A DNA stretch of 43,579 bases from Anaerolineae bacterium. Its GTDB lineage: Bacteria > Chloroflexota > Anaerolineae > B4-G1 > SLSP01. Of the stretch, positions 16,177-25,056 are shown piece by piece. The position numbers and the translations under genes are program-made. Under the pieces are notes generated by a model. It made no database searches, was not told where the DNA came from, and saw nothing but the letters and a program-made list of their open reading frames with translations. The stretch's first letter is position 1. The number at the start of each line of letters is the position of its first letter. The DNA lies in contig JAFGFB010000319.1 in assembly GCA_016931315.1 (NCBI GenBank), positions 1-43,579 on the forward strand, in the 5' to 3' direction.

Positions 16177-17616
16177 TTAACCGCCGAGGAGCGGTCGCAA
16201 TTCCCGCATCGAGCCGCCTAACGGGCTTTCGCCCATCTCTGCCGTTGCGAGAATATCCATCAGAATCTGAGCGCCGGTCCGACCAGTAGAGGGACTCACC
16301 GCAATACTCAAATCGCGCCGGAACGCCGGCGTTAAATCATCCCCCATAGCGTAACGCACCAATGCCAGCGCCTGCACCGCATTACTGATGGCGTAACGCG
16401 GCTCCAACCGCTCCAACTCCTCGAAGAAAAAGGCGCAGCTGGTGTACATCCGTTGCCGGTAGAGCTGCGCATTCAAGAGCGAGAGCATTTGCTGCTGGGT
16501 GACGGTAGGCAAGTGCCCCAAGTGATGCTTGGACAGGAATTGTACACCCGAAATCTGCCCCAGCACAACGTGAATATAGTCATCGCGAATCGCCCAAGGC
16601 GCGATATCACGGGCGTGCATCGCATCCGCGAAGATCTCATCAATCTCATGCGCCACATTGTCCAGCGCACGGCGCAAAGCGCCTTTCCAATAGCCCAAAC
16701 CGGGAGTACAAGCACACCCCGTCGACCAGCGACCCAAATTATGCGCGCAACTCCAGGCAGAATTCTCGATAACTTCGATTTCAACCGTGGGTGGGTGCTG
16801 GCGCAAATAGGCGCCCAACGTGGTAACTTCGTACACATCCTGTGCTGAGGGAGTGGTCAACGCGGTCAGTACATCCACGCCATGTCGGTGGTGATGGCCA
16901 AAAGTCTCGCCATCCGTCGCCAGCAAGGTAAGCGAGCCTGGCTTGCGCCAGTGCAAGGTAGAATTCACCCAGGCGCGGGCTTGCTTGGCCGACGGCATGT
17001 TGAACGCAAACGCATTCGATAGCCCGCAGTCACGCACAAAAACAGTCATAAAACGATTTTGCCCCAGACGCACCTTATAGGGACCACTGCCGTGGACCAG
17101 GTCACCACGCACCTGCTCATCCGATAGGATCACAAACTGCATCCCAGAATCCGCCACGGCTTCCAGAGTGGCATAATCAACGGCCATTTCAGGCAACCAC
17201 AGGCCCTCAGGCTGATGTCCAAAACGCGCAACAAAACTGGCAATGCCCCACCGAATCTGACAACGCTTATCCCTGCCCCGCGCCAGCGGCAGAATCGTAT
17301 GGTGAACCGACTGCGCGACGCCATTAACCACACCGTGCTGCTCATAATAAGCCTGCACGTCGCTCACAATCCGTGCATACGTGTCTGGAGCATGCCGGTC
17401 CATCCAGCGCGCCAGTGTGCCGCCGAGGTTGAAGCTCATTCGCCCGAAATTCCCCGCCTCAGCGGTTGGCTGGTAGCTCTCCGCGGTAACGCGCGCATTC
17501 CAATTGGGATAGGGAGCGGCTTCACGCTCTTCGCGGTAGTCACCTGTAAAAGGGTCTTCTCGTGGAGGTTGGTAGAAATGACCGTGGACGCAGAAGAAGG
17601 GCTTGGTATCAGTCAT
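16177..17616 (-). CDS. Glycoside hydrolase family 57 protein
   Basis: 479 residues, cytoplasmic (no signal peptide). The opening VHGHFYQPPREDPF (H11, H13) is the GH57 region-1 motif in the variant seen in the DUF3536-containing subgroup. GLWLPEMAVD (E143) and LLATDGETFGHHH (D235, E237) match later conserved GH57 regions. GH57 enzymes hydrolyse or rearrange alpha-1,4-glucans (amylase, branching enzyme). Members of this subgroup with DUF3536 are often near 800 residues, so this is a short form. It follows glgA by 37 bp on the same strand, pointing to glycogen turnover or branching. The exact reaction cannot be read from the sequence. Confidence 0.85.
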   Translation of the reverse strand: MTDTKPFFCVHGHFYQPPREDPFTGDYREEREAAPYPNWNARVTAESYQPTAEAGNFGRMSFNLGGTLARWMDRHAPDTYARIVSDVQAYYEQHGVVNGVAQSVHHTILPLARGRDKRCQIRWGIASFVARFGHQPEGLWLPEMAVDYATLEAVADSGMQFVILSDEQVRGDLVHGSGPYKVRLGQNRFMTVFVRDCGLSNAFAFNMPSAKQARAWVNSTLHWRKPGSLTLLATDGETFGHHHRHGVDVLTALTTPSAQDVYEVTTLGAYLRQHPPTVEIEVIENSAWSCAHNLGRWSTGCACTPGLGYWKGALRRALDNVAHEIDEIFADAMHARDIAPWAIRDDYIHVVLGQISGVQFLSKHHLGHLPTVTQQQMLSLLNAQLYRQRMYTSCAFFFEELERLEPRYAISNAVQALALVRYAMGDDLTPAFRRDLSIAVSPSTGRTGAQILMDILATAEMGESPLGGSMRELRPLLGG

Positions 17617-17653
17617 AAAATCTATCCTGCTAAGAGATTGAACTACCGTGCGA

Positions 17654-19123
17654 TCAATGCTGTGCCTTCGCGCGATGGTAAAGGTCTACATAAGCTCGCG
17701 CCGAGTTCGACCACGAAAAATCAAACTCCATCGCACGCTGTTGCAAAGCCTGCCATTGCCGGGAGTTATGATAGACCACCAGGGCACGCTGCAAGGCCTC
17801 GCCAAGCGCATCAGCCGTGTAGGGACGGAACACAAAGCCATTGCCACGTTTGGGTTGCGTGGTGGCATCAATAACGGTATCAGCAAGCACCCCCGTCGCG
17901 CGCACAACCGGAATTGCACCGTAGCGCAACGCGAGCATGTGCCCCAACCCTCCTGGCTCATACTGACTGGGCATCAAGAACAAATCAATACCCCCGTAGA
18001 TGCGACGCGCCAGACGATCGTCAAATTTGATGAAAACGCGTACACGATCCATAAATCGCTGCTGCAACGACCGGAACCGCTCTTCGTATGCCGATTCGCC
18101 AGTGCCCAACAACACAAACTGCACATCCTGCTGGCTTAGGAGCGACTCTAAAGCGGGCAACATAATATCCAGCCCCTTGAGAGGATCGAGGCGGGAAACA
18201 ACACCCAGCAAAGGCGTCTCTGCGCGGTTGGGCAAGCCCACCTCACGCTGCAGAGCGGCTTTGTTCACGGCGCGCATGCGCAACGAGGCAGCGTTGAAGG
18301 ACTGTGTCAAGGCCGGATCCGTATCGGGATTCCAGATGGCGTCATCAATACCGTTCAAAATGCCAAACAGACGCTCCTGACGCTCGCTCAACAGGGCATC
18401 CAGCCCCATCCCGTTCTCGGGAGTGAGGATATCGCGGCTATACGAGGGGCTGGCAGCGCTGAGCACATCGGCATGGGCAATGCCCTGAGCCATCCAGTTG
18501 ACTTGTCCGGGAGGCTCTACCGGCAAATGTCCGAGGTCCTGCATCTGAGCGAAGGTCAAAATCAGCCGGCCACAAAGCCCCTGATAGGCTAGATTGTGAA
18601 TCGTGAACAACGTCGCCATATCACGGTAAAAAGCATCACGTTTACCATACACATCTAGCCAGGCCACAACCGGAGCAGTATGCCAATCATGGGCATGAAT
18701 CACATCAGGCTTCCATCCCATCTCCCGATCCATCATCTGCAGGGTGGAGATAACAGCGCGGGAGAAAAAGGTAAAACGGCGCGGGTCATCGTTGAAACCA
18801 TAAACCTTCTCCCGGGTGGAGAGGTATTGCTCGTCCCAAATCATATACACCGGCAGCCCATCAACCTCAGTCTCTAAAAGATGCACCTGCTCCTTCCCCG
18901 GTCCCAAAGGCACCGCGATAGGACCTCCAACACGCCGCAAATCATGATCCTTACCACCAGTATTCCCATAACGCGGCAACATCAAACGCACATCTACATC
19001 AAGTTGCCGTAAAGCTTTGGGTAAGGCGCCGGCCACATCCGCCAGGCCGCCGACCTTGACGAACGGAGTTGCTTCCGCCGCGAGAAAGAGGACTTTGAGA
19101 CTTTTGTCGTTTACGGTATTCAC
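17654..19123 (-). CDS. glgA: Glycogen synthase (ADP-glucose type, GT5)
   Basis: Extends alpha-1,4-glucan chains from ADP-glucose in the cytoplasm; 489 residues, the usual length. K23-V-G-G-L near the start is the sugar-nucleotide motif of starch/glycogen synthases. HAHDWHTAPVVAWL, the GILNGID motif, VSRLDPLKGLD and the C-terminal SQYEPGGLGHMLALRYG are also typical. GTG 19123 is chosen because GGAGG (19133-19129) ends 5 nt before it and the domain begins within ten residues; an in-frame ATG at 19180 lacks a ribosome site. It is the first gene of an operon with the GH57 gene and has its own promoter about 100 nt upstream. Confidence 0.93.
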   Translation of the reverse strand: MNTVNDKSLKVLFLAAEATPFVKVGGLADVAGALPKALRQLDVDVRLMLPRYGNTGGKDHDLRRVGGPIAVPLGPGKEQVHLLETEVDGLPVYMIWDEQYLSTREKVYGFNDDPRRFTFFSRAVISTLQMMDREMGWKPDVIHAHDWHTAPVVAWLDVYGKRDAFYRDMATLFTIHNLAYQGLCGRLILTFAQMQDLGHLPVEPPGQVNWMAQGIAHADVLSAASPSYSRDILTPENGMGLDALLSERQERLFGILNGIDDAIWNPDTDPALTQSFNAASLRMRAVNKAALQREVGLPNRAETPLLGVVSRLDPLKGLDIMLPALESLLSQQDVQFVLLGTGESAYEERFRSLQQRFMDRVRVFIKFDDRLARRIYGGIDLFLMPSQYEPGGLGHMLALRYGAIPVVRATGVLADTVIDATTQPKRGNGFVFRPYTADALGEALQRALVVYHNSRQWQALQQRAMEFDFSWSNSARAYVDLYHRAKAQH

Positions 19124-19228
19124 CTCGACCTCCTTTAACATTGGAGACCACTGGCTTAGCGCCACCATTGAAGTCCGCACTGCTCTCCAACGGGATCAAG
19201 ATTTAGTTTGTCGAACAACTACAATTTC

Positions 19229-19256
19229 ATTATAGCCGAGTTTAAAGAAACGGCAA
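19229..19256 (-). promoter_or_regulatory. Candidate glgA promoter
   Basis: TTGCCG (19256-19251), 16 bp, TATAAT (19234-19229). The start near 19222 leaves a leader of about 100 nt before the GTG at 19123. Confidence 0.5.
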
Positions 19257-19345
19257 CGAAATCGCCCCCCATGAATGCCCCCACCCTTTCACACCATGCT
19301 ATAATGGAGTTACCCATCACCAGTCCTAACCGCAAAGAGGCCAGA

Positions 19346-22300
19346 ATGACACCGCTCGCCAGGCGTCGCGCCGTGCAAATGTGGGGCAGGGTAGCCATAA
19401 CGCTGTTCTTATGGTTGCGAACGCCCGCCTCCACTCCCCCACTGGAAGCCCGGCGCCTCATACCACTTACCACTGGCGCTGTCATCATCAACGAGGTCGC
19501 GTGGATGGGCACCGCCGCCAGCCCCACCGATGAATGGATCGAGCTCCATAACACCAGCCCACACGAAATTGCCCTCGACGGCTGGACCTTGCAGGGTAAC
19601 GCCAATAATACACCCAACATCACCCTGAGCGGCAACATTCCCGCCGGCGGATTCTTTCTCCTTGAGCGCACGGATGACACAACGGTGAGCGATATCACCG
19701 CGGATCAAATCTACACTGGCGACCTGGTCAACACGGGCGAAAGCCTGACCTTGCGCAACGCCGCAAATTCGGTGATTGACACCGCCAACGCCAATGAAGG
19801 CGCCTGGCCCGCGGGCGACAATATCAGCAAAGCTTCCATGGAACGCATCAACCCGCTCGAGCCTGATAGCGACGCCAACTGGGCAACCCACACCGGCCTG
19901 GTGCGCAATGGCCTGGACGCCAACGGCAATCCGCTAAATGGCACTCCCAAAGCGCGCAATGCTGCCGCACTGCCGCCGAACCCCGAAAATGCCGACCTGC
20001 AAGTTCTGAAAACAGGCCCGCTCACTGCGTCAGCCGGAGCGACGATTACCTACACGCTGCACATCGCAAACATCGGGCAGCGCCCCGCCGTCAGCCCGCG
20101 TATCACCGACACACTTCCAACAGGCGTTGTCTTCCGCAACAGCCGCCCCGCGCCAGCGCTCGCCGCCGGGCAAAACGTGATCTGGAATCTCGACGCCCTC
20201 GGAATCGGCGCCGAGTGCCAAATCACCCTCACCGGGACACTCGTCCCGACCGCCCCATTGACACTAGTGAACACCCTGGTCGCCCATACCGCAACCCCCG
20301 AAAGCACCCGCCTCAACAACACAGCGCTATGGACCACGACCCTCACGAATGTGCTGATCAATGCCGTGCTCTTCGATGGCTTAGCGCCCCTCGATACCGA
20401 TGAGGCGGTGCAAATCCAAAATCTCAGCACGGCGCCAGCGTACCTGAATGGCTGGGAACTGTGCAAGATTGCAAGCGGCAATGATGCCTGCCGCGCTCTT
20501 CCGAACATCACGCTTCCGCCGCAGGGGGGAATATGGCTCACCCGCGACCTGGAGACTTTTCAGCAGAGTTTCGGTTTCGCGGCAGATTATCTGCTCTCGC
20601 CCTGGCTAATGAACAATCTCGCCAACGAAGGCGACGAGCTCATCTTGCGCGATGCGGCCCACAGCGTTATAGATGCGGTCGTATTTGGTGAAAATGGTGA
20701 CCCTAACGCCGCCGGATGGCAGGGTGACGCCCTGCAAGTCTACCAAAATGATGTAGCCAGTGCCGAAGGCCAGATTCTTCACCGCATTCCCGATGAGCTC
20801 ACCGGGCAACCGGTCACCGATACCCACACCCTTGCCGATTGGATGCAAGCCGTCAACGACCCGCTCCGCGGACGCCGCGCAGTCTTTCCGGGTTGGGACT
20901 TCGTGGAACCATTTTTCTGGCCCCTGACAACAACGACAAGCGCCACCTTGATGCTTGGCGTAACGCCGGATAATGGCTATGCAATCATCTCGCGCACGCT
21001 GGAATCAGCCCAGGAAAGTATCAGCATCGAGGTCTACACGCTGAACCACGGCGACCTGACCGACCTGCTTGTTGCCAAAGCCCAAAGTGGTGTCAGCGTC
21101 ACGGTGCTGCTCGAGGGCAGCCCGACAGGAATGGCCGAAACAGACCCGCGCTGGCAGGCCGAGCTCCAGGCTTGCCAGCTGCTCGAAACAGCGGGGGGTC
21201 AATGCTATTTCATGATTCATGAAACAGCAGAGAGCATCTTCGCCCGCTATGAGCTAATCCATGCCAAATTCATCCTTGTAGATAACCGGTGGGTGGTCAT
21301 CACTTCGCAGAATTTCGGAAACGCCAGCATTCCCTCAGATGATAAACGCAATGGCACCTTTGGATCGCGCGGTGTGGTGCTGGCAACCGATGCCCAAGCC
21401 GTTGTGGATCGAGTGACAACCCTCTTCAATGCCGATTGCGACCCAGCCCACCACCGCGATATTCTGCGATGGAATACGGGCGGCTACACCAGGTACAGCA
21501 CACCCATCAATGCGGTAGACCTTCACGCCGCCGATGCCACCACTTACACCGTGATAGCCCCGGAACCCCTGGTACTCCATGGCGCCTTCACCTTCGAAGT
21601 CTTTACCGCCCCAGAAGCCGCATTGCGCCAACGGGATGCTCTCCTCGGACTTTTAGCTCGCGCGCAAGCCGGCGACACCGTCTATGTCCAGCAACTCTAC
21701 GAATACGCCACCTGGGGCAGTGAAGCACTCGCGGGACCCAATCTGCGCCTGGAGGCCTATATCAATGCCGCGCGCAGGGGTGCGCGTGTGCGCATCCTGC
21801 TTAACAGCGGCGGATTCGATCAAGAGTACTATGACCCGACACAAAATCGCGCAACCGCGGATGTCGTCAACCAGATTGCCCGCGCCGAGAATCTCGATCT
21901 ACGCGCGGCCCTGGGCAACCCCACCGCCTACGGTATCCACAACAAAATGGTGCTGGTACACCTTGCCGGTGAGGGCGGCTATATTCACATCGGCTCCATC
22001 AATGGCAGCGAGAGCTCCAGCAAGGTCAACCGAGAGCTCGCACTGCAAGGACAAAGTGATGCCGCTTACGCCTACCTTGAAACGATCTTTCTCCACGATT
22101 GGCACCGCTCCACACCCATCTTCCTGCCGGGAATCCTGAATCAATACACACCTCCCCAACACTTGCTGATAAGCGAAGTCTATTACGCCACCAGCGATGT
22201 CAATCGCGAATGGGTTGAAATCTACAACCCCACAGGCTTCCCCATAGACCTGAGCGCCCACAAAATAGGTGACGCCGCCACACCAACCGACTATGAAGGC

Positions 22301-22753
22301 ATGTACGTATTCCCGCCAGGGACAATCATCCAACCGCAACAAGTGCTCGTCATTGCGGTGAGCGGCGCAAGGACTCCCGAAGCAGACCTTGAAATGGTGG
22401 ATGATTCAACCAGGCCCGACATGCTGCGCTACATAGGCTGGGGTGAGGGCGGTTGGAACCTGGCAAATGGGGGCGACCAGGTTATTCTACTGGGACCGAA
22501 CGAACAACCCGTGGATGTCGTGCTCTGGGGAACCGCTGTCTATCCCGGAGTGAACCCGCATCCCGGCGTCAGCCTGAGCAGTTCTTCCCTGGAGCGCTAT
22601 CCAACGGCTGCAGATACCGAGGATTGCACGGTGGATTTCCGCGAGCGTGGCGTACCCGCGCCGGGGACCCTACCACAAAGCAAAGACTCTGGAACACTTA
22701 CGCCGCTCCGAAGTCTCTCCAGCAAACTCCTGCTCAAACATCCATGGGATTAA
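19346..22753 (+). CDS. Secreted lamin-tail/phospholipase-D-like multidomain protein
   Basis: 1135 residues. A basic start and hydrophobic stretch (about 13-24) suggest export. Order: lamin-tail domain (about 45-165: IINEVAWMG, DEWIELHN), a DUF11-type adhesion repeat (about 215-320), and a second lamin-tail-like domain (335-460). Then two phospholipase-D half-sites, H639-A-K with SQNFGN and H865-N-K with GSINGSESSSKVNREL, and a third lamin-tail domain (about 940-1090: ISEVYYA, EWVEIYNP). PLD enzymes need both HxK halves, and both are here, so a phosphodiesterase or extracellular nuclease is plausible. ATG 19346 follows AAAGAGG by 5 nt; upstream in-frame ATGs lack this. TATAAT occurs at 19300-19305. 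It overlaps the convergent EamA gene by 20 bp. Confidence 0.85.
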   Translation: MTPLARRRAVQMWGRVAITLFLWLRTPASTPPLEARRLIPLTTGAVIINEVAWMGTAASPTDEWIELHNTSPHEIALDGWTLQGNANNTPNITLSGNIPAGGFFLLERTDDTTVSDITADQIYTGDLVNTGESLTLRNAANSVIDTANANEGAWPAGDNISKASMERINPLEPDSDANWATHTGLVRNGLDANGNPLNGTPKARNAAALPPNPENADLQVLKTGPLTASAGATITYTLHIANIGQRPAVSPRITDTLPTGVVFRNSRPAPALAAGQNVIWNLDALGIGAECQITLTGTLVPTAPLTLVNTLVAHTATPESTRLNNTALWTTTLTNVLINAVLFDGLAPLDTDEAVQIQNLSTAPAYLNGWELCKIASGNDACRALPNITLPPQGGIWLTRDLETFQQSFGFAADYLLSPWLMNNLANEGDELILRDAAHSVIDAVVFGENGDPNAAGWQGDALQVYQNDVASAEGQILHRIPDELTGQPVTDTHTLADWMQAVNDPLRGRRAVFPGWDFVEPFFWPLTTTTSATLMLGVTPDNGYAIISRTLESAQESISIEVYTLNHGDLTDLLVAKAQSGVSVTVLLEGSPTGMAETDPRWQAELQACQLLETAGGQCYFMIHETAESIFARYELIHAKFILVDNRWVVITSQNFGNASIPSDDKRNGTFGSRGVVLATDAQAVVDRVTTLFNADCDPAHHRDILRWNTGGYTRYSTPINAVDLHAADATTYTVIAPEPLVLHGAFTFEVFTAPEAALRQRDALLGLLARAQAGDTVYVQQLYEYATWGSEALAGPNLRLEAYINAARRGARVRILLNSGGFDQEYYDPTQNRATADVVNQIARAENLDLRAALGNPTAYGIHNKMVLVHLAGEGGYIHIGSINGSESSSKVNRELALQGQSDAAYAYLETIFLHDWHRSTPIFLPGILNQYTPPQHLLISEVYYATSDVNREWVEIYNPTGFPIDLSAHKIGDAATPTDYEGMYVFPPGTIIQPQQVLVIAVSGARTPEADLEMVDDSTRPDMLRYIGWGEGGWNLANGGDQVILLGPNEQPVDVVLWGTAVYPGVNPHPGVSLSSSSLERYPTAADTEDCTVDFRERGVPAPGTLPQSKDSGTLTPLRSLSSKLLLKHPWD

Positions 22754-23627
22754 AGGAAGGCGGCGGCGCAGCGCCACGCTGCACATCGCGTCGCACCAAT
22801 GAGGTGCCGCCAATCAGAAGGACCGCCCCAACCCACTGAGCTCCCGATAGCGTCTCGCCCAGCAACAGAATCGCCAGCGCCAGGCTAACCACCATCTCCA
22901 TAAGGTTCAAAATAGCGGTCTGAACGCCGCCCAAACGTTCCATGCTGAAAAACATTGCCAGGCGCGAGAGCGCCGTGGTCAACCCCAAGGCCACAATCGC
23001 CTGCCAACCCGGCATACGCACAGGCTCCAACGGCGCCCCTCCCAGCATACGCGCCGCCGAAACCGTAAGCGCCATCCCAGTGATAATATAAAGGGTCGCC
23101 GAACGCGAAGGCACATCGGCCAGAACCCATTGCCCCATAACCATATACCAGCCATTGAGCGCAGCCGAAGCGATCATCAACATCGCTCCAAGCTGGTTCG
23201 AAGGGTCCGTTACATTCCAGGGCGCTTGCACCAACAAAGCCCCAACCAACGCGGCAACCAGGCGAAAGATAGTGAGCCGCGTAATACTCTGGCCGGAAGC
23301 CGTGAGGAAAATGACCACCCACACCGCATACAACGAACTGAGCAGCGAGGCGCGTGAGGCATCTATCCGCTCCAGTCCGTTATAATAAAAAAGTGAACCC
23401 ACACCATTGATGGCGCCGATTAACAGGCAGTACACCAACGCGCGCCACGGAATGAGAAACAGGCGGGGCCAAAACACAAAGTACACCAGCATTAAAAATA
23501 CAGCCGCCACCAGTGTGCGCAACGCGGCCAGCGTCAAGGGCGTAATGCCGTACCGGTAAGCCAGTTTCCCGAGGATTGGAGCCCAACCGAGTAAAAACGA
23601 GCTCAACAACCCGCTGTAAATGCCCAT
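22734..23627 (-). CDS. EamA-family (DMT superfamily) transporter
   Basis: 297 residues, about ten membrane helices made of two EamA repeats, the usual size for drug/metabolite exporters. The second repeat ends in EMVVSLALAILLLGETLSGAQWVGAVLLIGG, cut here as the typical LGE-L---QW-G--LI--G pattern. The substrate cannot be inferred. The start is set at ATG 23627, where the first helix begins; the frame is open for 48 more codons upstream but those residues are not membrane-like. No clear ribosome site. Its 3' end overlaps the lamin-tail gene tail-to-tail. Confidence 0.85.
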   Translation of the reverse strand: MGIYSGLLSSFLLGWAPILGKLAYRYGITPLTLAALRTLVAAVFLMLVYFVFWPRLFLIPWRALVYCLLIGAINGVGSLFYYNGLERIDASRASLLSSLYAVWVVIFLTASGQSITRLTIFRLVAALVGALLVQAPWNVTDPSNQLGAMLMIASAALNGWYMVMGQWVLADVPSRSATLYIITGMALTVSAARMLGGAPLEPVRMPGWQAIVALGLTTALSRLAMFFSMERLGGVQTAILNLMEMVVSLALAILLLGETLSGAQWVGAVLLIGGTSLVRRDVQRGAAPPPSFNPMDV

Positions 23628-23764
23628 GTTGCGATGGCGCAAGTCCTGGATGCTGGGACTTTGCCACAGTCTTCGCTTCAGTACGCCACCCTGCAACCTG
23701 CCGTGGGCTTCGACAGCGTGATTTTGCTCAGCAAACTGCTGCAAATGCCCATTATGCTGATCGG

Positions 23765-23793
23765 TTTTCACTCCGGGTCTTCCATGCTATACT
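23765..23793 (+). promoter_or_regulatory. Leaderless-type promoter
   Basis: TTTTCA (23765-23770), 17 bp, TATACT (23788-23793), 7 nt to ATG 23801. Same geometry and same -35 hexamer as at 9762-9790. No ribosome site precedes the ATG. Confidence 0.55.
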
Positions 23794-23800
23794 AGACATT

Positions 23801-24298
23801 ATGAAGAGATGGCGCACACTGATATTGTTGATGTTGGCAGTTCTCAATCTTGCCATCATTGTTCTGCTTATCCACGCTGTAATTCAGCAAAACAAATCCA
23901 CACCCCCGGCAACAGCAGCCTTCTCATCCTGCTCACAGGCAGTGCTCGCAAACATCGAGCCGCACCTCTCCCCCGCCGTCGCCTGGGAAACAGACACCTT
24001 GACCGTAAGCGCAACCACTTTCTATAACTCCCCCATCCCCCCTGATAGCAGCGCGCAATCGCTCTGGGAAATGCTGGATAGCCTGCGACGCGCCCTCAGT
24101 CTGGGTTGTGCGCCTCCTGCCACGGTCACACTCATCGTTCACGCCCACGGGCAGACACAGAGCACTAGCCACATTGCCCAAATCACTGGAGCAGACCTCG
24201 CCGCCTGGTCCAACGCGGAACTATCCGATGCCGAATTAAGTCTCCACAGCCACTACTGGCACAACAGCGAAATACAGACCGTGCCGGCGCAACCCTGA
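23801..24298 (+). CDS. Hypothetical single-pass membrane protein
   Basis: 165 residues. A membrane helix (about 7-27) after MKRWR is followed by a soluble domain with two cysteines (SSCSQAVL and SLGCAPPATV) that could form a disulfide outside the cell. The domain alternates short strands and helices (TLTVSATTFYN, ATVTLIVHAHGQT). I do not recognise the family. The frame is open upstream to 23576, but the promoter immediately before ATG 23801 and the membrane start support this ATG. It diverges from the EamA gene and ends 7 bp from the convergent phosphodiesterase gene. Confidence 0.7.
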   Translation: MKRWRTLILLMLAVLNLAIIVLLIHAVIQQNKSTPPATAAFSSCSQAVLANIEPHLSPAVAWETDTLTVSATTFYNSPIPPDSSAQSLWEMLDSLRRALSLGCAPPATVTLIVHAHGQTQSTSHIAQITGADLAAWSNAELSDAELSLHSHYWHNSEIQTVPAQP

Positions 24299-24305
24299 AC
24301 CCCCA

Positions 24306-25055
24306 TCAACGCAATGCCGCCAGCAACCGCTCCGGCTCATTCGTGATGATGGCATCTACACCCCACTCTGCCAGCGTCTGAGCGCGCGCCACGTCATCCA
24401 CCGTCCACGTTGCCACCCATAGCCCTCGCTTATGTGCGCGCTGGATGCGCGCCCGCGAAAGCAACCCGTGATGCGGGTGCAACGCCTCGTGGGGCGTTAT
24501 CGGGCGCAGCAACTGCGCCCCCAACCCCAAACCATCATAAAGTAACCCGCACGGAATCTCCGGCGCCTCCGAACGAGCCCGCACCAGGGCGTAAGGCTTG
24601 AACGATGAAAACCACACGCGATCCACCAGGCCCAGGCGGCGTACTAGCGTCACAACCGCCTTCTCTAGTGCAGCATCCCGGCGAGCAAAAGCCTTGAGTT
24701 CGATATTGATGATGAGTTGCTGCCCGACAGCCGCCAGTACTTCCTCCAATGTTGGAATGCGTTCACCGGCAAACGAGGGATTAAAGCGCACGCCTGCGTC
24801 CAAACTCTGTAATTCCGCCAGGCTAAGATCGGCCACAGCGCCGCTACCATCAGTCGTCGCATTCACCAAAGCGTCGTGAATCACCACAGGCACGCCATCA
24901 GCGCTCAGATGGACATCTAATTCAACGCCATCTGCTCCCATCGCGGCAGCCTTATGAAAAGCCGCCAGAGTATTCTGGGGCGCGGCGTGGCTTGCCCCTC
25001 GATGTCCCAAAATCAATGGACGGTGTTGTGGCCAGGTTGTAGGGAAAGTCGCCAT
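24306..25055 (-). CDS. Glycerophosphodiester phosphodiesterase
   Basis: Hydrolyses glycerophosphodiesters to glycerol-3-phosphate and an alcohol; TIM-barrel GDPD family, 249 residues, no signal peptide, so cytoplasmic (UgpQ-like). LGHRGASHAAPQNTLAAF with H-R and E/N positions, then GVELDVHLSADGVPVVIHD carry the metal and catalytic residues. NIELK and the end VATWTVDD...GVDAIITNEPERL are also typical. ATG 25055 follows the upstream stop by one base, with GGAG inside the previous gene. It is the last gene of the M24 peptidase - AAA+ - GDPD operon. Confidence 0.92.
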   Translation of the reverse strand: MATFPTTWPQHRPLILGHRGASHAAPQNTLAAFHKAAAMGADGVELDVHLSADGVPVVIHDALVNATTDGSGAVADLSLAELQSLDAGVRFNPSFAGERIPTLEEVLAAVGQQLIINIELKAFARRDAALEKAVVTLVRRLGLVDRVWFSSFKPYALVRARSEAPEIPCGLLYDGLGLGAQLLRPITPHEALHPHHGLLSRARIQRAHKRGLWVATWTVDDVARAQTLAEWGVDAIITNEPERLLAALR

Positions 25056-25056
25056 A

